Shown piece after piece: positions 57,400 to 64,000 of a stretch of DNA of 64,000 nt; positions within the stretch are counted from its first letter, which is position 1; each line of letters starts with the position of its first letter. Below the pieces are notes generated by a model. The model had not been told where the DNA came from. It ran no database searches and saw only the letters and a program-made list of their open reading frames with translations. The translations under genes were made by a program, and so were the position numbers. The DNA comes from JALYRV01 sp036675475 (lineage in GTDB: Bacteria; Acidobacteriota; Vicinamibacteria; Vicinamibacterales; SCN-69-37). Where the stretch lies: positions 1-64,000 of the forward strand of contig JAKFEY010000027.1 of the NCBI GenBank assembly GCA_036675475.1, written 5' to 3'.

Positions 57400-58142
57400 T
57401 GGCGCTGCGGGTGGCCTTCGATCTCGACGGGGTCATCGCCGACTTCCGCTCGGCGTTCGAGCGCGAGGCGCGCCGTCACGTCGCCGGCGTGCTCGATCCC
57501 GACCGCGCCGACAGCGACACGTTCTCGAACGCCGAGATGCGGCGCATCTGGGCGCGCATCCAGCGCACGCCGAACTGGTGGACGACGGTGAAGCCGTACG
57601 AACCGGCCGAGATCGCGCGCCTGTACGAGATCGCGCGGCGCAGGCGCTGGGAAGTCGTCTTCATGACGAAACGGCCGGTCACGGCCGGTGAGCCCGTGCA
57701 GTTCCAGACGCAGCACTGGCTCGAGCAGCACGGCTTTCACTATCCCGCGGTCGTCACCGTTCCAGGCTCACGCGGCGAGCTGGCCAACGCCCTGCGCCTC
57801 GACATCGTCGTCGACGATCAGCTTTATAACTGCCTCGATGTCGTGAGCGGATCGCATGCGAAGGCGCTGCTGCTGGCGCGCGATCGCAGCGACGATGTGG
57901 AGCGCCAGGCCGCGTCGCGCGGGATCGGCGTGGTGCGGACGCTGGCGGAGGCCGTTGACGCGCTAACGGGCCTGGAGACGCACCAGACCGAGCGCCAGGG
58001 GCGCCTGCAGCGATTGAGCGACTGGCTCGTGCCGAAATCCGACGCCGCGCTGCCGTCGCAGCCGGATCCGGGGCGGGTCACGCTCAGCGATCCTGACGGG
58101 ACGGATCCGGATCGGGATCCGCAGGGCGGGACGGGCGTCTGA
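57399..58142 (+). CDS. HAD-superfamily hydrolase
   Basis: 247 residues: MALRVAFDLDGVIADFRS gives the HAD motif I (DLDGV), VVFMTKRP is motif II, and LDIVVDDQLYN is the acidic motif IV region. The layout resembles 5'-nucleotidase/NT5C-like or uncharacterised HAD phosphatases. The C-terminal 60 residues are Pro/Asp-rich, and their last 59 bp are also coding on the other strand for the nucleotidyltransferase. Substrate unknown. Confidence 0.87.
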   Translation: MALRVAFDLDGVIADFRSAFEREARRHVAGVLDPDRADSDTFSNAEMRRIWARIQRTPNWWTTVKPYEPAEIARLYEIARRRRWEVVFMTKRPVTAGEPVQFQTQHWLEQHGFHYPAVVTVPGSRGELANALRLDIVVDDQLYNCLDVVSGSHAKALLLARDRSDDVERQAASRGIGVVRTLAEAVDALTGLETHQTERQGRLQRLSDWLVPKSDAALPSQPDPGRVTLSDPDGTDPDRDPQGGTGV

Positions 58143-59238
58143 ACCAGCCGGGCGCGCCGCCGGCCAGCCGTCGCAGGTACAGCAGGGGCAACGGCAGGCG
58201 CGAGCGTGCGTCACTCCGCACGAACGCCGCGTCGGGCAGAAAGGTTTCGCGCAGGAGCGCCGCACGATCGCGCCAGCCGAGGGCGCGCCAGTCGAGCGCG
58301 AAGTCGTCGCCACGGGAGCGATCCTCCCTCGTGAACATCAACAGATCCGACGGCTGCGCGGCCAGACGCGCAACGGCATCGGCGACGCCGGCCGGCAGCG
58401 TCTCGCCCGATCGCGCCGCGGCGCCGCTCACTTCGTACGCCACCAGCGGTCCCACCCCCCAATGGGCCGCTCGCTCGAGCAGCTGCGGCACGCGCCGTTC
58501 GGCATGCGCGGCCAGACGCAGCATGTCGACGTCCCAGATCAGGCGCCGCTCGCCAGGATGATGCACCAGCCGGTGCACGGCGGCCGTGATGATCGCGTCC
58601 ACGTCATCGGGCCCGCGCGCCGCGCGATGCAGGCCCGGGAGCGGCACGCTTCGCGCCGCGACATCCGCGAAGGACATGCGCGAGGCCAGCGCGGGCGCGT
58701 TCACGACGCCGGTGTGGAGATCGACGGTGCATTCGCCGTCGGCCACCGGCCGGCGGTAACTCTGCTGCCGCACGCGCACCCGGCCCGGCTTTTTCACGTC
58801 CTTGACGAAGCCGGCGCCAAGCAGCGCGCGTTCGACGATGCCGGCGTGGCGGTGCTCGACGAGCAGGTCCCAGTCGAGGCGCATGCGATCGGCCGGCGAC
58901 CCGTACAGGCTGTACGCGAGCGCCGCGCCTTTGAAGAACAGTACCGGCACGTTCACGTGATCGAGCGCGCCGGCGACGGCGTGACGCTGCAGGGCTTCAT
59001 ACAACGTCCAGCGGCGCAACGCCCCCTGCATGGCGGCGACGTGCGCTCCAAGTCGAACCTCCGCTACATCCGGCGGCTCGACGCGCAGAAGTCCCCGCAG
59101 CGCAAACGGCACCACCTGCTGCTCTTCGGCAGCCGTGACGAGATCGCCTGGATCGCAGGGCGCGATCTCCGCGGGGGTGATCTGATGGGGATGAAAGAGA
59201 AGGCCGGCGAGTATGCGCGCGACGGGCATGCCGCCCAC
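58084..59238 (-). CDS. Nucleotidyltransferase family protein (NTP_transf_5 type)
   Basis: 384 residues from GTG 59238 (GGAG 6 bases upstream; ATG 59229 is an alternative). The core NVPVLFFKGAALAYSLYG and RMRLDWDLLVEHRHA match the NTP_transf_5 nucleotidyltransferase pattern; VDLHTGV and HRLVHHPGERRLIWDVDML follow. Such proteins occur in exopolysaccharide loci and also in lasso-peptide clusters of Firmicutes, but their reaction is unsettled. Its 3' end overlaps the convergent HAD gene by 59 bp. Confidence 0.83.
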   Translation of the reverse strand: MGGMPVARILAGLLFHPHQITPAEIAPCDPGDLVTAAEEQQVVPFALRGLLRVEPPDVAEVRLGAHVAAMQGALRRWTLYEALQRHAVAGALDHVNVPVLFFKGAALAYSLYGSPADRMRLDWDLLVEHRHAGIVERALLGAGFVKDVKKPGRVRVRQQSYRRPVADGECTVDLHTGVVNAPALASRMSFADVAARSVPLPGLHRAARGPDDVDAIITAAVHRLVHHPGERRLIWDVDMLRLAAHAERRVPQLLERAAHWGVGPLVAYEVSGAAARSGETLPAGVADAVARLAAQPSDLLMFTREDRSRGDDFALDWRALGWRDRAALLRETFLPDAAFVRSDARSRLPLPLLYLRRLAGGAPGWFRRPSRPADPDPDPSRQDR

Positions 59239-59240
59239 GA

Positions 59241-60410
59241 TCAGCTCCAGATGGAGCTGATGACGGCGCGCCGGAAGGCGGGATGCCGCAGCAGCGCCAG
59301 GGCCGCGCGGCGGTGCCAGTTGAAGTCGGCCGTCTCCTTGAGGAGCGGCACGATGCCGTCGACGCGCGCGAGCTCGACGAGCGCGTCGATGCCGCGGTCG
59401 CCAAGCCGGGACGCGAGCCTGCGAAAGGCGAGGCCCGCGCGAATGTCGGGCCCGATGCGCTCGCGCCAGCGCGCTTCATACGGGCGCAGGTCGCGCTCGG
59501 CGAGGCGGTCGGCCGCCAGGCACGCGTCGAGCGTCTCGGCGGCGTACACGCCGCTCAGCATGCCGTAGTAGATGCCGCCGCCGGTGGTGGGTTTGACGAG
59601 GCCCGCGGCATCGCCGACCGCCAGCACGCGATCGGACACGGTCTTGGGCACCGGGCCGAGCGGCAGCATCTTCATCCGCGGCGGGGGCATCGGCGCGGCC
59701 GGCATGCCGTGCTCGCGCGCCAGCTGCGCGGTGAAGGCGTCGAACCGCGCGCGCGCGTCCGTCTCGCACAACAGGCCGAGCCTGGCGTACGGCACGTCGC
59801 CGCGGACGAACGGCACCGCCCACGCAAACCCGGCCGGCGCGATGGTGCGGCCCATGCGCACGTCGATGTGCGGCAGCGACGCATACGGCATCTCCACCTG
59901 CGCGCTCTGCACGTAGGCCCGCGGAATGCCGAGGCCGAGCGCGCGATTGAAGCGATAGTTGGCGCCGCAGGCCAGGACCAGCGCGCGCGCGCGAACAGGC
60001 GCGCCGCCGCGCACCGCGGCGGTGACGCCGGCGGCGTCGACCGTGATGCCCTCGACACGGGCGCCGGTGCGCAGCTCCGCGCCGGCATCCGCCGCGCGCG
60101 CGGCCAGCGCCGCGTCGAACCGCGGCCGATCGACGACCGTGGCGATCACGTGATCGCTTTCAATCAGGACGGGCTCACCGTGGCCGGCGCGAAAGCCGGC
60201 CGATCGCGTAATCGCCAGGATGGTGTCGCGCGGAAGATCGAGCTCGCTGAACGCGTCGTGCCCGAGCACGCCGGTGCAGTGGGCAGGACGGCCGACTTCC
60301 GGATGCTCTTCGAGCACGAGCGTGTCTCGTCCGCGCGCCGCGAGACGCGCGGCAGCCGACAGACCCGCAGGGCCCGCTCCTATGATGAGAACATCACGCA
60401 CGTCGCGCAC
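59241..60410 (-). CDS. Geranylgeranyl-reductase-family FAD-dependent oxidoreductase
   Basis: 389 residues. N-terminal FAD-binding motif VLIIGAGPAGLSAAARLAARG, then EEHPEVGRPAHCTGVLG, the ATVVDRPRFDAAL region and the late VGDAAGLVKPTTGGGIYYGM, all typical of the GGR family. These reduce double bonds of polyprenyl chains or halogenate/hydroxylate other substrates. Within a polysaccharide locus it might saturate a polyprenol carrier (inference). It is 3 bp upstream of the nucleotidyltransferase start. Confidence 0.93.
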   Translation of the reverse strand: MRDVRDVLIIGAGPAGLSAAARLAARGRDTLVLEEHPEVGRPAHCTGVLGHDAFSELDLPRDTILAITRSAGFRAGHGEPVLIESDHVIATVVDRPRFDAALAARAADAGAELRTGARVEGITVDAAGVTAAVRGGAPVRARALVLACGANYRFNRALGLGIPRAYVQSAQVEMPYASLPHIDVRMGRTIAPAGFAWAVPFVRGDVPYARLGLLCETDARARFDAFTAQLAREHGMPAAPMPPPRMKMLPLGPVPKTVSDRVLAVGDAAGLVKPTTGGGIYYGMLSGVYAAETLDACLAADRLAERDLRPYEARWRERIGPDIRAGLAFRRLASRLGDRGIDALVELARVDGIVPLLKETADFNWHRRAALALLRHPAFRRAVISSIWS

Positions 60411-60422
60411 TCTCGCCGGGCC

Positions 60423-61085
60423 TCAGGTGAGTCTGCTGTTCGTGCCGCGCCGCTCCCACGATCCGCGAAGCGTGATGACGAGCGACTGCAGCACCAGGCG
60501 CAGGTCAAGCCAGACGCTCTGCCTGCGAAGGTAGAGCTTATCGTAGCGGAATTTCTGACGGCGGGGTAGGTCGCGCCGCGCGTAGATCTGTGCGATGCCG
60601 GTGAGCCCGGGCCGCACCGCCGACCGCACCGTGAAGCCCGGGACGTCCTCCAGGGCCTGGGCGCCGGCGCCGGCGGCGTGCGTTTCGATCTCTCCTGGCC
60701 GCAGGGCGCGCGGCCCGACCACGCTCATGTCGCCGCGGAGGATGTTCCACAGCTGCGGCAGCTCGTCGAGCGCGGTCGCGCGCAGCACGCGCCCCACGCG
60801 CGTCACGCGCGGATCCCGGGCGACGGCCTGCCGCGGCCCGTCGCGCTCGGCGTCGGCCACCATCGAGCGGAACTTCCACGCCAGGAACGGCCGGCCCCGC
60901 AGGCCCGAACGCGGCTGCGCGTAAAAGACCGGGCCGCGGCTGTCGAGCCGAATGGCCGCGGCGGCCGCAAGGGCAATCGGCAGCGTCAGGATCAGGCCGG
61001 CCGACGCAAACGCGATGTCGACACTCCGCTTGATCGGGTCGCGCGCAATGGCGGCGCCTCGCGCCAGGAGGCCGGCGTCGGTCAT
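60423..61085 (-). CDS. Undecaprenyl-phosphate sugar-1-phosphate transferase
   Basis: 220 residues from ATG 61085. A hydrophobic helix (about 21-42) is followed by the bacterial sugar transferase core: GPVFYAQPRSGLRGRPFLAWKFRSM, RATALDELPQLWNILRGDMS, VVGPRALRPGE, and RPGLTGIAQIY. It is a short monotopic PssY/PglC-type phosphoglycosyl transferase that starts assembly of a lipid-linked glycan. It overlaps the glycosyltransferase gene by one base (TAATG). Confidence 0.95.
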   Translation of the reverse strand: MTDAGLLARGAAIARDPIKRSVDIAFASAGLILTLPIALAAAAAIRLDSRGPVFYAQPRSGLRGRPFLAWKFRSMVADAERDGPRQAVARDPRVTRVGRVLRATALDELPQLWNILRGDMSVVGPRALRPGEIETHAAGAGAQALEDVPGFTVRSAVRPGLTGIAQIYARRDLPRRQKFRYDKLYLRRQSVWLDLRLVLQSLVITLRGSWERRGTNSRLT

Positions 61086-61951
61086 TACTTGACCCGGCGC
61101 CCGCCAAGCGCGTCGTACAGCAGCAGCCACCGGCATCGCGTGAAGATGCCGGCGTACGCGGCTGCATCCTTGAGAGGATTGCGCCGGAAGTGTTTCCGGT
61201 AATACCGCCACAGACTCTCGTGCCGGGCGCGAATCATCGCCGGTTTCACCGCGCGGGAGCTGGCGCCAATCTCGTGTCGCAGCGTGACCAACGGCAGATA
61301 GCGCACCGCGCGTCCCGCCAGCGTCGCGCGGTAGCAGAAGTCGACATCTTCGCAGTACATGAAGAAGCCCTCGTCGAGCCCGCCCAGGTCGGCGGCCAGC
61401 TGCCGGCGGTGCACGAGTGCCGCGCCCGACACCCAGTCCGCCCTCGTCACGCCATCGCGATCGGCCTCGGTTCGAAGGTACCGCTTCGAGAATGGATTGC
61501 CGGGCCAGAGGCGCGTGAGCAGCGAATAGCGGTGCCCGAGCGCGGAATGGAAACCGGGAAACCCGCGCGCGGAGGGCTCGATGCGGCCCTGCGCGTCGAC
61601 GAGCTTGAGTCCGGCAATCGCGGTGCCGGGATGCGCGTCGAGCCACGCGACCACGCCGGCGAAGCGGCCGTCGACGACCTCGGTGTCGGGATTGATCCAC
61701 GCGACGTACCGCCCGCGCGCGACGGCAAGCCCGGCATTGATGCCGCCGGCAAAGCCCGCATTCCGGCCGTGCTCGATGACGCGCGCGTGCGGAAATCGCT
61801 GCCGCACGAGCGCGGCGGTCCCGTCGGTCGACGCGTTGTCGACCACGATCACCTCGGCAGCCACGCCGTCGAGCGCGGGCACGAGCGACGCCACACACGC
61901 CTCGATGTGCCGCGCGGAGTGGTAGGTGACGATGATGATCGAGAGATCCAT
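61085..61951 (-). CDS. GT2 family glycosyltransferase
   Basis: 288 residues: MDLSIIIVTYHSARHIEACV, EVIVVDNASTDGT, GRYVAWINPDTEV (metal-binding Asp-x-Asp equivalent) and DWVSGAALVHRR with GFFMYCEDVDFCYR. This is the rhamnosyltransferase/WbbL-like branch of GT2. It adds a sugar to the lipid-linked repeat unit started by the neighbouring phosphoglycosyl transferase. Overlaps the amidotransferase gene by one base. Confidence 0.95.
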   Translation of the reverse strand: MDLSIIIVTYHSARHIEACVASLVPALDGVAAEVIVVDNASTDGTAALVRQRFPHARVIEHGRNAGFAGGINAGLAVARGRYVAWINPDTEVVDGRFAGVVAWLDAHPGTAIAGLKLVDAQGRIEPSARGFPGFHSALGHRYSLLTRLWPGNPFSKRYLRTEADRDGVTRADWVSGAALVHRRQLAADLGGLDEGFFMYCEDVDFCYRATLAGRAVRYLPLVTLRHEIGASSRAVKPAMIRARHESLWRYYRKHFRRNPLKDAAAYAGIFTRCRWLLLYDALGGRRVK

Positions 61952-63840
61952 CAGGCCGGCGCGTACTTTCGCGCGAAATGCGTGTGCACGACCAGTGCCC
62001 ACAGACGCGCGGCACTGACGGTGCCGGCCGCGAACGCGTCGACGTAGGGCGCGAGCTGAGGGCTCTGCAGCGGCTTCCGCAGCACGCCCAGCATGGAATC
62101 GCCGGCGAGCGCGGCGCGAAGCCACGCGTCCATCGGCAGCACGAACCCGGTTTTACGGCGCGCCAGATGGTCAGCCGGCAGGCTGTCGGGCATCGCGGCA
62201 AACAGCGCGGTCTTGTGCGTGGCGTGCCGCCCGCGGCGCCACCACCCGCCCTCGTGCACGCGCGCCATCAGCATGTGATCGACCAGCGGCACCCGCAGCT
62301 CGAGGCCGCGGCACATCGAGAACGCGTCGGAGTCGCGCAGCAGCTGCGGCAGCATGTACTCCCGCAGCTCGCACAGCATGACGACGTCGAGCATCGCGAC
62401 GCCGGTATCGGGCTCCTGATCGTCGGGCGGCGCGTCCGCGCCGGCGAGCCGGCGGACATCCGCGTGCTCGAAGAGCGATCGATACTGGCGCCACAATCCC
62501 GCGCGCGTGCGGGCCGGCGCGCGCGCGATCTCGGCGAGCTTCCCGGGCGCGGCCACCGGCGCGCGCCGCGCGAGCGCGGCCGCGAGGCTTCCGCCCGGCA
62601 GGCCCGCGCGAAACGGCATCGTCGCGTGCCACAGCCGCGGCACGTCCCTGAAGCTCGGATAGCCGCCGAGCATTTCGTCGCCGCCCAGTCCCGACAGGAC
62701 GACTTTCAGGCCCGCCCGCGCCACCGCGCGCGACACGATGAAGGTGTTCAGGCCGTCGTGCGTGGGCTCGGGCATCGCGGCAAGCGCCTCTTCGATCCAG
62801 CCCCCTACATCCTCGCGGCGCATCTGCACCTCGGAGTGGGCGGTCCCGTATCGCCGTGCAATGCGCGCGGCCGGCTCCGACTCGTCGATGCCAGCGCCCG
62901 GCACCACGATCGTGAATGTGCGCAGCGCCGGCGCGCCAATGCGGGCGGCCGAGGCGACGATCGCCGCGGAATCAAGCCCACCGCTGAGAAACACGCCCAC
63001 GGGCACATCACTTACCAGATGCGCGCGAACGGAGTCGTCAAGCGCGTGCTGAAACGCCTCCGCCGCCTGTTCCACCGGCTGCGTGCCTCGGCCGATCAAC
63101 GACTCGGGCGCGAACCATCGCTCCACGGTCACGTCATGACCGTCGAAGCGCAGACGGCAGCCGGCCGGCAGTGCCTGCACGTGCTCGAAGACCGATTCGC
63201 CGTCCGGCACGTGGCCGCGTCTCAGGAATGCGGCCTGCATGGACGGCCGCAGGGCGCCGCCGAATCCCGCCGCGCGCAGCGATTGCGGCTCCGAGGCAAA
63301 CGCCAGCAGCCCGGGCGCCGGCCGGCACCAGTACACCGGCTTGATGCCGAACCGGTCGCGCACCAGATGCAGCGCCTGCTCGCGCTCGCTCCAGTACGCG
63401 AACGCAAACATGCCGCGAAGCTCGGGCAACCCGTCCATCCCGCGCGCCTCGAGCAGTTCGACGAGCACCCGCGCGTCGGAATTGGACTCGGGGGCGACGC
63501 CGAACTCCCGCTGCAGATCGCGAAAGTTGTAGATTTCGCCGTTGAAGGCCAGCCAGCCGGCGCCGCTGGCCGAGCGCATCGGCTGCGTGCCGGCCTCGGT
63601 GAGATCGATCACCGCCAGGCGCTGATGCCCGAGCCACGCCGACACCGACCCATGCACCGGGCGCACGGCCGCGGCCCCACCTCTCCCGCCATGCCGAACG
63701 GCGTCGGGACCATGGATCGCGGCCAATCCCCACGCGTCGGGGCCGCGGTGCGCCAGCGCTTCGCGCATGCGCGTCACCTGACGCGCGCGCGCCGCCGCAT
63801 CCGATGCGTGCGCTTCGACGATGCCTGCGATGCCGCACAT
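61951..63840 (-). CDS. asnB: Glutamine-hydrolysing asparagine-synthase-family amidotransferase
   Basis: 629 residues with a complete class II glutaminase (MCGIAGIVEAH, catalytic Cys2) and a PP-loop synthetase domain (VFLSGGLDSAAIVAS, LSGLGGDEMLGGYPSF). Members near exopolysaccharide genes, including the exosortase-linked type, are thought to amidate sugar acids or peptides rather than free aspartate. It contrasts with the cyclase at 50479-52281, which lacks Cys2. Located between a GT2 gene and a truncated glycosyltransferase gene. Confidence 0.94.
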   Translation of the reverse strand: MCGIAGIVEAHASDAAARARQVTRMREALAHRGPDAWGLAAIHGPDAVRHGGRGGAAAVRPVHGSVSAWLGHQRLAVIDLTEAGTQPMRSASGAGWLAFNGEIYNFRDLQREFGVAPESNSDARVLVELLEARGMDGLPELRGMFAFAYWSEREQALHLVRDRFGIKPVYWCRPAPGLLAFASEPQSLRAAGFGGALRPSMQAAFLRRGHVPDGESVFEHVQALPAGCRLRFDGHDVTVERWFAPESLIGRGTQPVEQAAEAFQHALDDSVRAHLVSDVPVGVFLSGGLDSAAIVASAARIGAPALRTFTIVVPGAGIDESEPAARIARRYGTAHSEVQMRREDVGGWIEEALAAMPEPTHDGLNTFIVSRAVARAGLKVVLSGLGGDEMLGGYPSFRDVPRLWHATMPFRAGLPGGSLAAALARRAPVAAPGKLAEIARAPARTRAGLWRQYRSLFEHADVRRLAGADAPPDDQEPDTGVAMLDVVMLCELREYMLPQLLRDSDAFSMCRGLELRVPLVDHMLMARVHEGGWWRRGRHATHKTALFAAMPDSLPADHLARRKTGFVLPMDAWLRAALAGDSMLGVLRKPLQSPQLAPYVDAFAAGTVSAARLWALVVHTHFARKYAPA

Positions 63841-63848
63841 TCAGCCGG

Positions 63849-64000
63849 TCATACCTGGCCGTAGAGTAACTGAAGCTGCTGCAGCGTACGGTCGATCCCG
63901 TAGCGCGACACCGCGCGATCCCGGCCGGCGCGGCCCATCGCGGCGGCGCGCGCGGGATCGTCTGCCAGATGCACGATGGCGTCCGCGAGGGCGTCCGGAT
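63849..64000 (-). CDS. C-terminus of a glycosyltransferase (partial)
   Basis: The last 49 codons of a gene entering from the right edge: PDALADAIVHLADDPARAAA, then MGRAGRDRAVSRYGIDRT and LQQLQLLYGQV before TGA at 63849. The pattern (active range of residues, then MGRAGR and a terminal helix with LYGQV) is that of GT4-family glycosyltransferases. It lies 8 bp before the amidotransferase start, same strand. Confidence 0.75.
   Translation of the reverse strand, partial: PDALADAIVHLADDPARAAAMGRAGRDRAVSRYGIDRTLQQLQLLYGQV

Noticed and set aside
57399..59238. Frameshifted single gene at the HAD/nucleotidyltransferase junction
   Set aside because: The two genes are on opposite strands and each has complete, different family motifs.

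Overview
The window is about 64 kb of uniformly GC-rich bacterial chromosome with dense, strongly coding DNA, many 1-4 bp gene overlaps and long same-strand operons. The gene set points to Acidobacteriota, probably a Vicinamibacteria-like lineage. This is inferred from a planctomycete/verrucomicrobial-style sugar-phosphate microcompartment locus, the GlgE trehalose/glucan genes, acidobacterial-style exopolysaccharide genes and dispersed short palindromes read through into proteins. No marker gene in the window proves the taxonomy.

Left part (1-17.8 kb). Positions 1-2.5 kb hold the end of a minus-strand bacterial microcompartment operon: a class II sugar-phosphate aldolase, one BMC-H and three BMC-P shell proteins, and the first codons of a further, probably encapsulated, enzyme. 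Its intergenic spaces carry hairpins and heptamer repeats. A TPR protein and a core operon follow (transcription right to left: tilS, ftsH, folP, cdaA, cdaR, glmM, pdxJ), which joins cyclic-di-AMP synthesis to amino-sugar and cofactor synthesis. Next come tRNA-Met(CAU), an Hsp20 remnant, an RRM RNA-binding protein, queA, an AI-2E-family permease, a secreted M14 peptidase and a DUF4112 protein.

Middle part (17.8-42.3 kb). glgX, glgE, treS-maltokinase, treZ and treY form a plus-strand alpha-glucan/trehalose operon followed by a LuxR-type regulator. A secreted FG-GAP protein and a winged-helix/FHA regulator separate it from a second plus-strand operon: an FhaA-like FHA protein, a 29-residue membrane peptide, a PP2C phosphatase with an extracytoplasmic beta-helix, a Ser/Thr kinase, a single-chain SEDS glycosyltransferase-PBP transpeptidase, and another FHA protein. 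This content mirrors the actinobacterial fhaA-fhaB-pstP-rodA-pbpA-pknA-pknB locus.

Right part (42.3-64 kb). A histidine phosphatase, an unrecognised conserved protein, fabH and ruvB-ruvA-ruvC-yebC precede what is most likely an undescribed lasso-peptide gene cluster (48.3-53.0 kb). It has a PqqD-like recognition protein (B1), a transglutaminase-like leader peptidase (B2), an asparagine-synthetase-like cyclase without the glutaminase cysteine (C), a 54-residue precursor with a readable 16-residue core (A), a PRMT-like methyltransferase with a C-terminal PqqD-like domain, and an HprK-like kinase. From 53.1 kb to the right edge lies an exopolysaccharide region: secreted protein, BY-kinase, O-antigen-ligase-like protein, HAD phosphatase, nucleotidyltransferase, geranylgeranyl-reductase-like flavoprotein, sugar-1-phosphate transferase, GT2, amidotransferase and a truncated glycosyltransferase.

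There is no stretch over 300 bp without a gene, no IS element, no rRNA and no CRISPR array.
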